Origin: Alphaproteobacteria bacterium
GTDB lineage: Bacteria; Pseudomonadota; Alphaproteobacteria; Rickettsiales; JABCZZ01
NCBI GenBank assembly: GCA_013286285.1
Contig: JABDGA010000009.1
Coordinates: forward strand, 242-43,554
Direction of reading: 5' to 3'
Length of the DNA: 43,313 nt
In this document: positions 17,396-25,995 of the stretch, piece after piece
Layout: every line of letters starts with the position of its first letter
How positions within the stretch are numbered: position 1 is the stretch's first letter
Position numbers and translations under genes: made by a program
The notes under the pieces: model-generated
Database searches by the model: none
The model's input: the letters and a program-made list of their open reading frames with translations, nothing else
What the model was told of the DNA's origin: nothing

Positions 17396-17470
17396 TAGTA
17401 ATACCGTTGTAGCAGGCTTTTTATAACCCAAACTATAAATTTAACTCATGGATAAACATAATTATCATGC

Positions 17471-17504
17471 CCGATCTGGATTCCTGCTTTCGTAGGAATG
17501 ACAA
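17471..17504. repeat. Dispersed palindromic element, type A (half-site)
   Basis: ATTCCT (17480-17485) and AGGAAT (17494-17499) form a stem with a CGAAAG-type loop. On the minus strand it reads TGTCATTCCTACGAAAGCAGG followed by AATCCAGATCGG, matching the left part of the element at 30382-30449. Confidence 0.65.
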
Positions 17505-17584
17505 TTTGGATATTTCATATACATAGACTCATAGCTGGGGTTTATATATTCACTTGAACGATTTTCAATATACTGTAAAGAGGT

Positions 17585-18946
17585 CTATTTTATAGGCACT
17601 GAGCTAAAGCCTGCACCGCTCTCATAGATAAAAATCTCTGCCCCGCAGAATGCCTGTCCCGCTTCCTGCAGCCACCCGCCGGAGTTATATAATTTTACCG
17701 TTACCGGTTTCGTGTCTATCATAAAACTGCGGTACGGCGGACTGGGATCTTTCAGCCCTATCGGCTGGTGAGTATGTCCGAAAATAACGCTGGACGGCAC
17801 TGGCAACTGACAGTGTAAAAATTCGCTGCTGGTATTGATATTGCCTATTTCCACGCAACTGCTCTTGAAAAAGCGGTCAAAACGCGCACGCACTGCCGGA
17901 TCCGTCAGGAAATCCGTGCGGTAACGCGTGTCCTGGCTTTCCTTGACTTTCTCAAGCAACGCCTTTTTAAAGAATATTTTCTTGATGACACTGCCCGCCA
18001 TCCTTACGCACGACGATTTTCCTGCCGTCACATCATCAATCAGGATATTCTTTAAACGCTCGACGTAATTGCTGAATCGTTCGTATTGCCCACTCCCTAT
18101 CTCGCGCCTGAGCGGTCGGATTAACCGGTTAGTCAGTATTCCCGCCTGCCCGATTCCCGTACAGGCCAACTGGTTAAGCGGGTAATTCATGGCGACTAAA
18201 TCCTCCATGCATACCGCAATCTCCTCGCTGCCCAAATCCATATCCACACCGGCAATATTTTTAACCAGTTCCCCCAGCAGGGACCAGTATCCCTCAAAAT
18301 ACTGGCCATGCGTCACCAGTACGCATTCCTTATCCGTCACAATATATAGGTTGGGAAAGGCGAAATTGAAATGATAGCGGTATTCCGCCGGATTATATTT
18401 ATCGATTTGTCCGGCAATGCCGTTCAGCAGGCCATCCAGGAACATGCCTCCGTACTTATAACCATCACCGCCATAAGGGGACACTCCGGAGAGGGTCAGG
18501 CCCTGATTGGGGGACTGCTTGCGATCATCAATAATCGCAGGCACGGCATGATCATAGGGCCAAGGCAGATCGCCGGTGGCCACCGGATTGATGACGCTAC
18601 GTTCATGCTGCATGATATGCCAGATATCCGCATCGTGATTCCCAGCCAGATAGATAAAGCCGCCGCCTCGGTCATCGCCTTTCGCAGATGGGCGCACCAG
18701 ATCATCTTCTATGACAAACCGGAAAAACGCCTGTGCGCAGGCATATGCATCGCGGTATTCCGCTACCGACAGGTCGAATATGTCGCCGTTCAGCACTAGG
18801 TAATCCAGCGGCGCGCGGGACTTAAGCGCATCATGAAACGCCTGGTATTTTGGCCCTCTGCTGAAACTATTCAGCGCATCGTCCCGCGTGACAAGCTGGC
18901 CATCCGGATCCCCGAAATGCGTATCGGAAATTATCGCCAATTTCAT
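17585..18946 (-). CDS. Calcineurin-like metallophosphoesterase
   Basis: A 453-residue protein with all dimetal phosphoesterase motifs: DTHFGD (residues 8-13), NGDIFD, GNHDAD, a THG (VTHGQYFEGYW) and a terminal GHTHQ (VIFGHTHQPIGL). Length and the long insert of about 200 residues between GNHD and the last motif are larger than UDP-diacylglucosamine hydrolase (LpxH, about 240 residues), so the substrate is not evident; a lipid or cyclic-nucleotide substrate is possible. Start is supported by AGGAG 6 bases upstream. Monocistronic. Confidence 0.85.
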   Translation of the reverse strand: MKLAIISDTHFGDPDGQLVTRDDALNSFSRGPKYQAFHDALKSRAPLDYLVLNGDIFDLSVAEYRDAYACAQAFFRFVIEDDLVRPSAKGDDRGGGFIYLAGNHDADIWHIMQHERSVINPVATGDLPWPYDHAVPAIIDDRKQSPNQGLTLSGVSPYGGDGYKYGGMFLDGLLNGIAGQIDKYNPAEYRYHFNFAFPNLYIVTDKECVLVTHGQYFEGYWSLLGELVKNIAGVDMDLGSEEIAVCMEDLVAMNYPLNQLACTGIGQAGILTNRLIRPLRREIGSGQYERFSNYVERLKNILIDDVTAGKSSCVRMAGSVIKKIFFKKALLEKVKESQDTRYRTDFLTDPAVRARFDRFFKSSCVEIGNINTSSEFLHCQLPVPSSVIFGHTHQPIGLKDPSPPYRSFMIDTKPVTVKLYNSGGWLQEAGQAFCGAEIFIYESGAGFSSVPIK

Positions 18947-19274
18947 ATATTCTCCTAAGACTTGTTAACCAGGAACTTTTAACAACACGCTTACATAGCA
19001 TCAGGAATCAGCAGCTCAAAACAGATTAGCATCTTAAAAAGTCCCTGCGCGTCTTGCAACCTTACGTTTCAGAAAAATATATCCGTCGCCTATCCAGAAT
19101 TGGAAACCATTTTCTGCAAAGCAAAAACAATAAAAATGCTGCACAACATATACCGTAATGGCTATGCCACATGACCGGGTTATTCTGCGTCTTGAGGGTT
19201 TGACAGGCCTGTTGCAATGAGATATGAATAACCCATAAAGATTCCCCATACAGCGCTAGTAAAGTTTAAAGAGC
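18947..19274. other. Intergenic region without a supported gene
   Basis: 328 bases between the metallophosphoesterase (read away on the minus strand) and mipZ. It is AT-rich, contains the mipZ promoter (19200-19228) and no recognisable RNA or protein gene. A 71-codon minus-strand frame (19034-19249) has no domain and is probably chance. Confidence 0.6.
19200..19228 (+). promoter_or_regulatory. Sigma70-type promoter of mipZ
   Basis: Perfect TTGACA (19200-19205), a 17-base spacer and TATGAA (19223-19228). Transcription from about 19235 would give a 40-base leader before the ATG at 19275. Confidence 0.65.
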
Positions 19275-20255
19275 ATGACCGGTCCATTCTTTAGTGAAAC
19301 AGAAGCAAAACCGCAGGCACCGGCCCGCAAGCCGGGCTATGTCATTGTCATCGGCAATGAAAAAGGCGGCTCCGGCAAAACGACGACGACTATGCATCTG
19401 ATTGTTGCATTGCTGCGTTTGGGATTCACGGTCGGCAGCATGGATATTGATGCTCGCCAGCGCAGCCTGTCGCGTTATATTGAGAACCGCCGCCAGACCA
19501 TCGCCAAGGAAAACCACCCCCTGCCCTTGCCGCACCACATCATTATTCAGAAAAGCCCTTTTACCCAGCAGCAGGAAGCGCAGGCCGACGAACGCGAGCG
19601 TTTCCTCAAAGCCCTGGCAAGGGTCTATTATACGAATGATTTCATCGTCATCGACACACCCGGCAGCGACACCTATCTTTCACGCCTTGCCCATGCCTTT
19701 GCCGACACGGTGATCACGCCGATCAATGACAGCTTCGTAGATTTGGATGTGCTTGCGAATATAGACGGGCAGACGATGAAAGTGGTGCGCCCCAGTATCT
19801 ATAGTGAGATGATGTGGGAACAGAAGCTGGAACGCGCCAAGCGTGATGGCGGCTCGATTGAATGGATCGTCATGCGCAACCGCCTGAGCAATATTGACGC
19901 GCGCAACAAGCGCCACATGACCGGCGTGCTTGCCGAACTTTCACGGCGCATTGGCTTCCGCGTGGCTCCCGGCTTCAGCGAACGCGTCATTTTCCGCGAA
20001 ATGTTCCTGCAGGGACTGACCGTGCTGGATATTATGGACAGCTCCGGTAACAGCAGCATTTCGCTTTCCCATGTCGCCGCCCGCCAGGAAGTGCGTGAGC
20101 TGCTCAAAACGCTGCGTATTCCCATCATTGATGAGCGCGTGTCTGAAATGCGCACTTCGTATCCGGAGAAAGAACAAGCCCCCAAGCCGGATACAGCGGA
20201 TATCCGTAATAATACCGCCACCAACGGTACACCGCTTGAAGCGGCACTCCATTAA
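19275..20255 (+). CDS. mipZ: MipZ division-site positioning ATPase
   Basis: A 326-residue ParA/MinD-superfamily ATPase. The deviant Walker A motif GNEKGGSGKTTTTMHL carries both lysines (Lys30 and Lys35); switch motifs include DIDARQRSLSRYI and VIDTPGSDTYLSRLAHAFADTVITPIND. The segment VVRPSIYSEMMWEQKLERAKRDGG and VMRNRLSNIDARNKR is specific to MipZ rather than chromosome-partition ParA. MipZ binds ParB at the poles and blocks FtsZ assembly away from mid-cell, so this gene marks an alphaproteobacterium using a MipZ system. It has its own promoter and is followed by mnmE after 6 bases. Confidence 0.93.
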   Translation: MTGPFFSETEAKPQAPARKPGYVIVIGNEKGGSGKTTTTMHLIVALLRLGFTVGSMDIDARQRSLSRYIENRRQTIAKENHPLPLPHHIIIQKSPFTQQQEAQADERERFLKALARVYYTNDFIVIDTPGSDTYLSRLAHAFADTVITPINDSFVDLDVLANIDGQTMKVVRPSIYSEMMWEQKLERAKRDGGSIEWIVMRNRLSNIDARNKRHMTGVLAELSRRIGFRVAPGFSERVIFREMFLQGLTVLDIMDSSGNSSISLSHVAARQEVRELLKTLRIPIIDERVSEMRTSYPEKEQAPKPDTADIRNNTATNGTPLEAALH

Positions 20256-20261
20256 GCACTG

Positions 20262-21611
20262 ATGTTTACCATTTTCGCGCTTGCCACGCCGCCCGGAAAA
20301 TCCGGAGTCGCCGTCATACGCATTTCCGGCACGGCGGCAAAGGAATCATTCACCACGCTGGCTGTCCCCTTGCCTGCACCGCGCAGGGCGACGCTCGCCA
20401 CGCTGAAATACAACGATGAAATCATCGAAAAGGCGCTGGTGCTGTATTTTAATGGGCCGGAAAGCTTTACCGGCGAGGATGTCGTGGAAATCCATTGCCA
20501 TGGCAGCCATGCAGTATTGCGACAATTGCTGCGTATTCTTTCTGCATTGCCGCATTACCGCATGGCGGAACCAGGAGAGTTTACCCGCCGTGCTTTCCTC
20601 AATGGCAAGATGGACCTGACCGCCGCCGAAGGGCTGGCCGATCTGATAGATGCGGATACGGAAGCACAGCGCAAGCAGGCAATGCGGCTCATGGAGGGCG
20701 AGTCGGAGAAGTTTTACGGGGCTTTACGCAAGAACATCCTGCACAGCCTTGCCTTTCTGGAAGCCTATATCGACTTTCCCGACGAGGATATCCCCGACAC
20801 CGTCCTTGCGGAAATTGACTCGGAAATACAGGACATTGTACGAACCATCCACGCGCAGTTGGCTGATAATTCCGCCAGCGAAAAAATCCGCGAAGGTATT
20901 GCGATTGCCATCCTCGGCGCGCCCAATGTGGGCAAATCCAGCCTGATGAACCTGCTGGCCAAACGCGATGTCGCTATTGTCTCCAGCATCGCCGGCACCA
21001 CGCGCGATGTGATTGAAGTCCATCTCGACATCAAAGGCTACCCGGTCATCCTTGCCGATACCGCAGGCATCCGCGAACATGCCGATAGCATCGAGCAAGA
21101 AGGCATAAGACGCAGCTTAGAACGCGCAAAAGCAGCGGATATCAAGATTGTGGTGCTGGATGTAGCGGAGGTTGCAGGTTGCAGGTTGCAGGTTGCAGGC
21201 GCTTTAGATCTACTTGCAACATGCGACATGCAACCTGCAACGACTATTATCCTGCTCAACAAATCCGACCTTCTCCCCCCTCTTCCCCTTTCTCCCATCC
21301 ACGACATTATCCCTATCCCGTTCTCCGTGAAGGAACGCTTTGGTGTTGACAGCCTGATGCAAGCCATTGAGGAGAAAATTGGCGGGACCATTCCTCCGGA
21401 ACGATCATTTATCACCCGCCAGCGTCACCGTCTGCATCTGGAGACAGCCCTGAGCCACATGCAACGCTATACGCACATGCAGAATCAGGGCATTGAACTA
21501 CGATGCGAAGAACTCCGCCTCGCAGCAACCGAAATCGGCAAAATCACCGGCAGAATCCCGGTGGATGAAGTATTAGGAGAGATTTTCAGCAATTTCTGCA
21601 TCGGGAAATAA
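20262..21611 (+). CDS. mnmE: tRNA modification GTPase MnmE
   Basis: A 449-residue GTPase that, with MnmG, makes the cmnm5 group on wobble uridine of tRNA. N-terminal formyl-THF domain (SGVAVIRISG, GEFTRRAFLNGKMDLTAAEGLADLIDA), G domain with GAPNVGKSS (219-227), IAGTTRD, DTAG (266-269) and NKSD (333-336), and the C-terminal CIGK that carries the catalytic Cys. Between DTAG and NKSD, about residues 304-327 are encoded by a palindromic repeat (21171-21241), so that loop (AGCRLQVAGALDLL...CDMQPA) is non-family sequence. The frame stays open. Start ATG lies 6 bases after the mipZ stop. Confidence 0.96.
   Translation: MFTIFALATPPGKSGVAVIRISGTAAKESFTTLAVPLPAPRRATLATLKYNDEIIEKALVLYFNGPESFTGEDVVEIHCHGSHAVLRQLLRILSALPHYRMAEPGEFTRRAFLNGKMDLTAAEGLADLIDADTEAQRKQAMRLMEGESEKFYGALRKNILHSLAFLEAYIDFPDEDIPDTVLAEIDSEIQDIVRTIHAQLADNSASEKIREGIAIAILGAPNVGKSSLMNLLAKRDVAIVSSIAGTTRDVIEVHLDIKGYPVILADTAGIREHADSIEQEGIRRSLERAKAADIKIVVLDVAEVAGCRLQVAGALDLLATCDMQPATTIILLNKSDLLPPLPLSPIHDIIPIPFSVKERFGVDSLMQAIEEKIGGTIPPERSFITRQRHRLHLETALSHMQRYTHMQNQGIELRCEELRLAATEIGKITGRIPVDEVLGEIFSNFCIGK
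21171..21241. repeat. Heptamer-array palindrome inside the mnmE reading frame
   Basis: Four perfect tandem GTTGCAG units (21171-21198), then a spacer, then TGCAACCTGCAAC (21229-21241), the perfect 13-bp reverse complement of the left arm. The 71-base element is translated as part of the variable G-domain loop of MnmE. It looks like palindromic elements known to sit inside Rickettsia genes. Confidence 0.85.
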
Positions 21612-21623
21612 TATGGTTGCAAA

Positions 21624-21700
<77 letters not shown>

Positions 21701-21762
21701 ACGGCTGTAACATATGCAGGCTTTTATAAACGCAGCCACACCATAGGGCAAGAAGCTTTAGT

Positions 21763-22281
21763 TCAAATCATCCTTTGGAGTAAGTTAACTCGTTCCTTGA
21801 GGCGATGCTTGATAACTCCAGCCACGTGTAAGCCTATCAAACCGATAAGTGCATAGGCGGCGTACCCATGAAAGTCCCTGAATATCTGTCCCATCGGCTT
21901 ATCAGCGCCAATGAGCCGGGGCAACTCAAAGCCAAAGAAACTGACTGGAAAACCAAATGCATTCGTCATGAGGATGCCGGAAAGCGGCATGGCAATCATG
22001 AACAGATAAAATAGGTAATGGCCGGAATAGGCAAGTTTCTTATCCGTTGCAGGAATCGCCTCAGGCAGGGCAGGCACACCCAGTTTCAGGCGCAGGCAGA
22101 CACGCAGCAGCCAGAGGCAAAGCACCACCACACCGAAAGATTTATGGAGGCCATAGAGCGTTTTATGTAAAGAATCACTACGCGAAATGCCCGTCATTAT
22201 CAGACCAACAGTAAGGAGAGCAATGATAAGCAACGCCATCAACCAGTGTGTGATGCGGATTGCAAGCGGGTATTTTTCCAT
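21763..22281 (-). CDS. Cytochrome b561 family protein
   Basis: A 172-residue inner membrane di-heme protein with four hydrophobic helices. Family features: PLAIRITHWLMALLIIALL with the first heme His, YGLHKSFGVVVLCLWLLRVCLRL with a second, a PLSGILMTN segment and a C-terminal HGYAAYALIGLIGLHVAGVIKHRLKE with further His ligands. Such proteins shuttle electrons from quinol. The frame extends upstream, but the ATG at 22281 has GGAGG five bases away, so this is the true start. It follows rplI by 31 bases and is likely co-transcribed with it. Confidence 0.9.
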   Translation of the reverse strand: MEKYPLAIRITHWLMALLIIALLTVGLIMTGISRSDSLHKTLYGLHKSFGVVVLCLWLLRVCLRLKLGVPALPEAIPATDKKLAYSGHYLFYLFMIAMPLSGILMTNAFGFPVSFFGFELPRLIGADKPMGQIFRDFHGYAAYALIGLIGLHVAGVIKHRLKERVNLLQRMI

Positions 22282-22312
22282 AAAAACCTCCTGCATGGCT
22301 AATGATAGTCTG

Positions 22313-22810
22313 TCAGGCGGCGGACGGCTCCTCAGCAACCAAAGGCTGCTCAACATCCGATTCATTACGCATGACATTGACCTTGAACGATATAATCACC
22401 TCCGGATGCAGCACGATTTTGGCCTCGTACGCTCCGGTATTTTTAATGGTCGCATTCAGCACTACCTGCTGGCGTACAATAGTATGGCCATCCGACTGCA
22501 GGGCTTCCACCAGATCGCGTACCGTGACGGAGCCGTAGAGCTTGCCGTCTTCGCTTGCCTGACGCACCAGCCTTATCGAAAGATCCTGAAGTTTCTTGGC
22601 TTTTTTCTCTGCCTCTGCACGGGTAGCCGCATTTGTAGCCTCGATTTCAGCGCGCCTAGCCTCAAAAATCGCCTTGCTATCCTTGGTGGCACGCATGGCT
22701 TTCTTCTGCGGCAGCAGGAAGTTACGGCCATAGCCGTCCTTTACCTTCACTACATCCCCTACGGTTCCCAGGCGCCCCACACGCTCCAGCAAAATCACTT
22801 CCATGACCAT
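22313..22810 (-). CDS. rplI: 50S ribosomal protein L9
   Basis: A 165-residue L9: MEVILLERVGRLGTVGDVVKVKDGYGRNFLLPQKKA, the L9 signature, then a charged connecting helix (AIFEARRAEIEATNAATRAEAEKKAKKL) and the C-terminal RNA-binding domain (LYGSVTVRDLVEALQSDGH). Two ATG codons (MVMEV) sit behind GGAGAAA; the first is annotated, the second gives the textbook N-terminus. In most alphaproteobacteria rplI follows rpsF and rpsR; neither is present here, and the upstream gene is a KamA-like enzyme. Confidence 0.96.
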   Translation of the reverse strand: MVMEVILLERVGRLGTVGDVVKVKDGYGRNFLLPQKKAMRATKDSKAIFEARRAEIEATNAATRAEAEKKAKKLQDLSIRLVRQASEDGKLYGSVTVRDLVEALQSDGHTIVRQQVVLNATIKNTGAYEAKIVLHPEVIISFKVNVMRNESDVEQPLVAEEPSAA

Positions 22811-22888
22811 TTTCTCCTGCTAAAATTCGATTCAGGGCACCTCTATACCCCTATTTTCGGGATATTGTCCAGAGTTTTCAGCGAAGCG

Positions 22889-24451
22889 TTACCCATTGCC
22901 GACGGCAAGCGCTGCCATCAGCGCCAGCGCACGGAAGCGTTCCTGCCCCTGCCGGCGACCATCATACACAATACGATCCTCATAACCCGATATCCATAAT
23001 GCATTCGGATTCCTGCGGGCAATGACGATATCACTCTGGGTTTCAGCAGAATAGGGCGAGCGGTGAATCTTGAAGATGACAAACCCTTCTCGGAGCGGTT
23101 TCTTCAAATTTTCCGGTAGCATGGCGGAATATTCATAGGGGATGCCATCCATCACGCTGATGATTTCCAGCTTGCCCCACTCCGAGGACATGGCAAAACG
23201 CGAGCGCGCCGTATCGGAAACACCCTTCTGCGACTCCGTGTGGATGCGCCATGCTTCCTCCACCGGCACCGCAAATGCCTTATGCCCTTCGATCTCACGG
23301 CACTGGAAAATATATTTGGGTTTGACGTTCTTGCGCCGGAGTTCCTGATGCAACAGATGCAGCGCCTGCGCATTGTCATTGACGCGGAAAATCATTGGCG
23401 TCTGGTTCTCCAGGCTGACAAAGGGCAACGAAGTCATCCGCCGCACCGCCTCCTCGACGACCTGCAGCCATTTATAGCCGTTGCTCTGGCGGATGTAACG
23501 CCCCTTTTCAGTGCGCTCGAGAAACTCATCCGGATGGCTGAAATGAGTGACGATATTGACATGCACGTTCGGATAGCTTGCATGGAACATCTGCAGGGTC
23601 GCCGCAAAAGCGTCATCGAAACGCTCCGGCCGGAACGCCATTTCCTTGGTGCCGATGCGCACTATGGACACATCCGCAGCGGCAGCAGCAGTCATGTATT
23701 CATACAATTTGTGGTTGGTAAGCACCATCGGATCGCCGCCGGAAAGCAACACTTCATTGACCGGGAAAAACACATGCTTCTGATTCTCGGCCACGTTATA
23801 TTCAAACGAAGCGCGTTGCTTGAGCAGCGGGTATTTTTCCAAATCATCCCCGTCAACCTCTGTCGGTCCGTTATACTCCTGTCCGGTGCGCAGGGATATT
23901 TCCTTGAGCGCCACATTATATGCGCTGACATAGGCGCGCAAATCCTCGGGCTTCACCAGGCTCTTACCGGTCGATCCGTTGAACAGATCCAGACGGTAGC
24001 AATAGCGGCAATGCGCGGAACAGGCGAGCGCGGAGTAAGCCAGCACGATTTCGTCGTATTTATGCAGCAGCTTTCCCTGCAGCGCCCCGGCATAGCGGTT
24101 TTGGTTGGAAGGATCGATTTCACCGGACATATCGAAGCTTTCGCCCAGACGCGGCATCACCAGCGCGAGCAGCGCGGGACTTGCGGGCATATCGGGCAAT
24201 ATTTCCCTGCCCGTCGCCTCATCCTTCAGACCTCCCCCCAGCACCAGTGCGAGATAATGCGGGTTGATGCCGAACACCATGCGCTTGTCCACACCTGCCG
24301 CCTTCATCTCCTCCACTTCGCTGGCGGAGTAGATTTTATGCAGCAGGGTTTCCACCTTTCTGGCGTCAAACCTGCCGCGGGTGATGGGAAATTGTTCCAG
24401 ATCGGTACGGGGCATTTCCTGAGTCAGTTTTTCTGCGACGGCGGTGGACAT
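22889..24451 (-). CDS. KamA-like radical SAM aminomutase, divergent
   Basis: About 520 residues. The radical SAM cluster motif is CSAHCRYCYR (Cys144, Cys148, Cys151 from the chosen start), followed by VLLSGGDPMVL and IVRIGTKEMAFRPER and VNIVTHFSHPDEF, as in lysine 2,3-aminomutase. The family's PLP-lysine motif PGGGGK is not present; FAMSSEWGKLEIISV is in the equivalent place, so the PLP Lys may be in EWGK. Start is ATG at 24451, behind AAGGGG; the frame extends to a TTG at 24478. It is 30 bases after the aminotransferase gene, likely an operon. Substrate may be lysine or another amino acid; the product could be a beta-amino acid osmolyte or an EF-P precursor, but no EF-P or PoxA gene is here. 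Confidence 0.8.
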   Translation of the reverse strand: MSTAVAEKLTQEMPRTDLEQFPITRGRFDARKVETLLHKIYSASEVEEMKAAGVDKRMVFGINPHYLALVLGGGLKDEATGREILPDMPASPALLALVMPRLGESFDMSGEIDPSNQNRYAGALQGKLLHKYDEIVLAYSALACSAHCRYCYRLDLFNGSTGKSLVKPEDLRAYVSAYNVALKEISLRTGQEYNGPTEVDGDDLEKYPLLKQRASFEYNVAENQKHVFFPVNEVLLSGGDPMVLTNHKLYEYMTAAAAADVSIVRIGTKEMAFRPERFDDAFAATLQMFHASYPNVHVNIVTHFSHPDEFLERTEKGRYIRQSNGYKWLQVVEEAVRRMTSLPFVSLENQTPMIFRVNDNAQALHLLHQELRRKNVKPKYIFQCREIEGHKAFAVPVEEAWRIHTESQKGVSDTARSRFAMSSEWGKLEIISVMDGIPYEYSAMLPENLKKPLREGFVIFKIHRSPYSAETQSDIVIARRNPNALWISGYEDRIVYDGRRQGQERFRALALMAALAVGNG

Positions 24452-24481
24452 GGCAGTACCCCTTCCTGAGTTGAACAAAAT

Positions 24482-25810
24482 TTAGCCAACGGCGGCAGCA
24501 AAATGCTCCGGACTGGGAGCCAGTGATTCCTTTCTCGCTACCCAGTCGCAAAGTGCATTTATCCCCTCCAACGGATGCGCACAGGTGCCGGATAAGAACC
24601 CGTCAGGCAATGCTTCAGCCGCTTTACTTTTATATGCGGCCTCCAATACCGCCACACCGTCAAAATCCACATAGGCCAGACGTGCTGAAAGCTGCTCCGG
24701 CTGCATGCCGAAGGCCGTGCCGGGCAGCAACGCCACACCCGTTTCCGCCAGCAGGGACTCGCAGACCGCCTGTGACGTGTTAAGGCCAAATCCTGCCAAT
24801 ACCTCCGTTACCGGGCTAAAATCCAGGAACAGGTAAAACCCGCCTTCCGGCTTGTGTACCTGTATATTGCTCTTTTGCAGGCGGGCGGCACATTCCTCTC
24901 CCAGCGCTGCCAGGACACGCCGCTGCTGCGCCACGTATTCCTGGGTTTCTTTCGTATAGCGGAACGCTTCGCACGCTGCCAGCTGCACCGGCAAGGCCGC
25001 GCAGGAATAGGTTTCCGAAGCGATACCGAGTAACGTGTCCTTGAACTCCTGCCCCAGCGCTTCCGGAATAACCGCCGTTCCCAAACGCCAGCCCCCCGCA
25101 CCGCACCATTTTGACAAACCGCTCGTAATCACCGTGCCTTCAGGGTAATATTTCGCCAGCGACACATGCTGGCCTGCATGATGGAGCTGTCCATAAATCT
25201 CATCTGAAATCACCAGCGTGCCATATTGGCGTGCAATGTCGGCCAAAGCGGCAAGTTCCTCTTCCCTATACCCAAGCCCATCGGGATTGCCCGGATAGTT
25301 GAGTATGAGCACGGACGGAATGGTTTTGTCCGCCCTGCTCTCCAGCGCCTTTGCCAGCGCCTGCGGCGTCAGACGCCAGCGCTCCTCAAATGTGGTGGGA
25401 ATAGTGATGACCCCATGCCCTAAAAGGCGCGCCTGCGGCACATATGACACCCAGGCCGGGGCACAGACCAGCAAATCAGCGTGTGTGAAAGCAGCCAGTA
25501 CCGCATAAATCAGGATTTTCGATCCGGGTGCAATCAGTATATTCTCCGCTTTTGCGTCAATTCCATCCGTTTTACGATAAAATTCCGCCACTGCCTCACG
25601 TAGTTCGAGGATTCCCTGCACCGGGGAATATTCCTTACGATGGGCGTTGGCCTTGAGCGCATCGATCACCGCCTGCGGTGGAAGAAACGGCGATTGGCCG
25701 AAACCAAACTTATAGATCTTTTTGCCGCCCTTTTCCAGCGTGCGGGACTGTTCATTGAGCAGGAGTGTCTGGGACTTTTCAACACTGCGCAAGTGTTTAG
25801 AAAATTGCAT
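24482..25810 (-). CDS. Class I/II aminotransferase
   Basis: A 442-residue fold-type I PLP enzyme. Visible elements: KFGFGQSPF, the ring-stacking region APGSKILIYA, LNYPGNPDGLG (the usual NPxxPTG asparagine), ISDEIYGQLHH with Asp203 and Tyr206, and SGLSKWCGAGGWRLG with Schiff-base Lys234 and the phosphate-binding Arg. Its N-terminal LRSVEKSQTLLLNEQSRTLEKGGKKIYKFGFGQS resembles the aspartate/aromatic branch but the substrate cannot be named. It precedes the KamA-like gene by 30 bases in an apparent two-gene operon, so it may make or consume the amino acid that the aminomutase uses. Confidence 0.88.
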   Translation of the reverse strand: MQFSKHLRSVEKSQTLLLNEQSRTLEKGGKKIYKFGFGQSPFLPPQAVIDALKANAHRKEYSPVQGILELREAVAEFYRKTDGIDAKAENILIAPGSKILIYAVLAAFTHADLLVCAPAWVSYVPQARLLGHGVITIPTTFEERWRLTPQALAKALESRADKTIPSVLILNYPGNPDGLGYREEELAALADIARQYGTLVISDEIYGQLHHAGQHVSLAKYYPEGTVITSGLSKWCGAGGWRLGTAVIPEALGQEFKDTLLGIASETYSCAALPVQLAACEAFRYTKETQEYVAQQRRVLAALGEECAARLQKSNIQVHKPEGGFYLFLDFSPVTEVLAGFGLNTSQAVCESLLAETGVALLPGTAFGMQPEQLSARLAYVDFDGVAVLEAAYKSKAAEALPDGFLSGTCAHPLEGINALCDWVARKESLAPSPEHFAAAVG

Positions 25811-25995
25811 AAATACCCCTTAAATATATTGTGATGCAACAAAAATGTTGCCCCGCAGCAAATTGATAAAGAGTTTTCTTTGTATTGACTACGTAAACAG
25901 ATGTCAATTCCAATAGCGGCAGTCCCTGCATTTATTCATAATTTCTTAATCTTTTTATATTATCATGGCGTATTATTCATAATAAGCACCATGTT

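Noticed and set aside
19034-19249. 71-codon minus-strand frame in the gap upstream of mipZ
   Set aside because: No domain, no ribosome site, aromatic/Cys-rich composition, and it overlaps the mipZ promoter region.
23240-24469. 409-codon plus-strand frame antisense to the KamA-like gene
   Set aside because: It has no recognisable domain, is His/Gln/Arg-rich like a shadow frame, and the opposite strand encodes a clear radical SAM enzyme.
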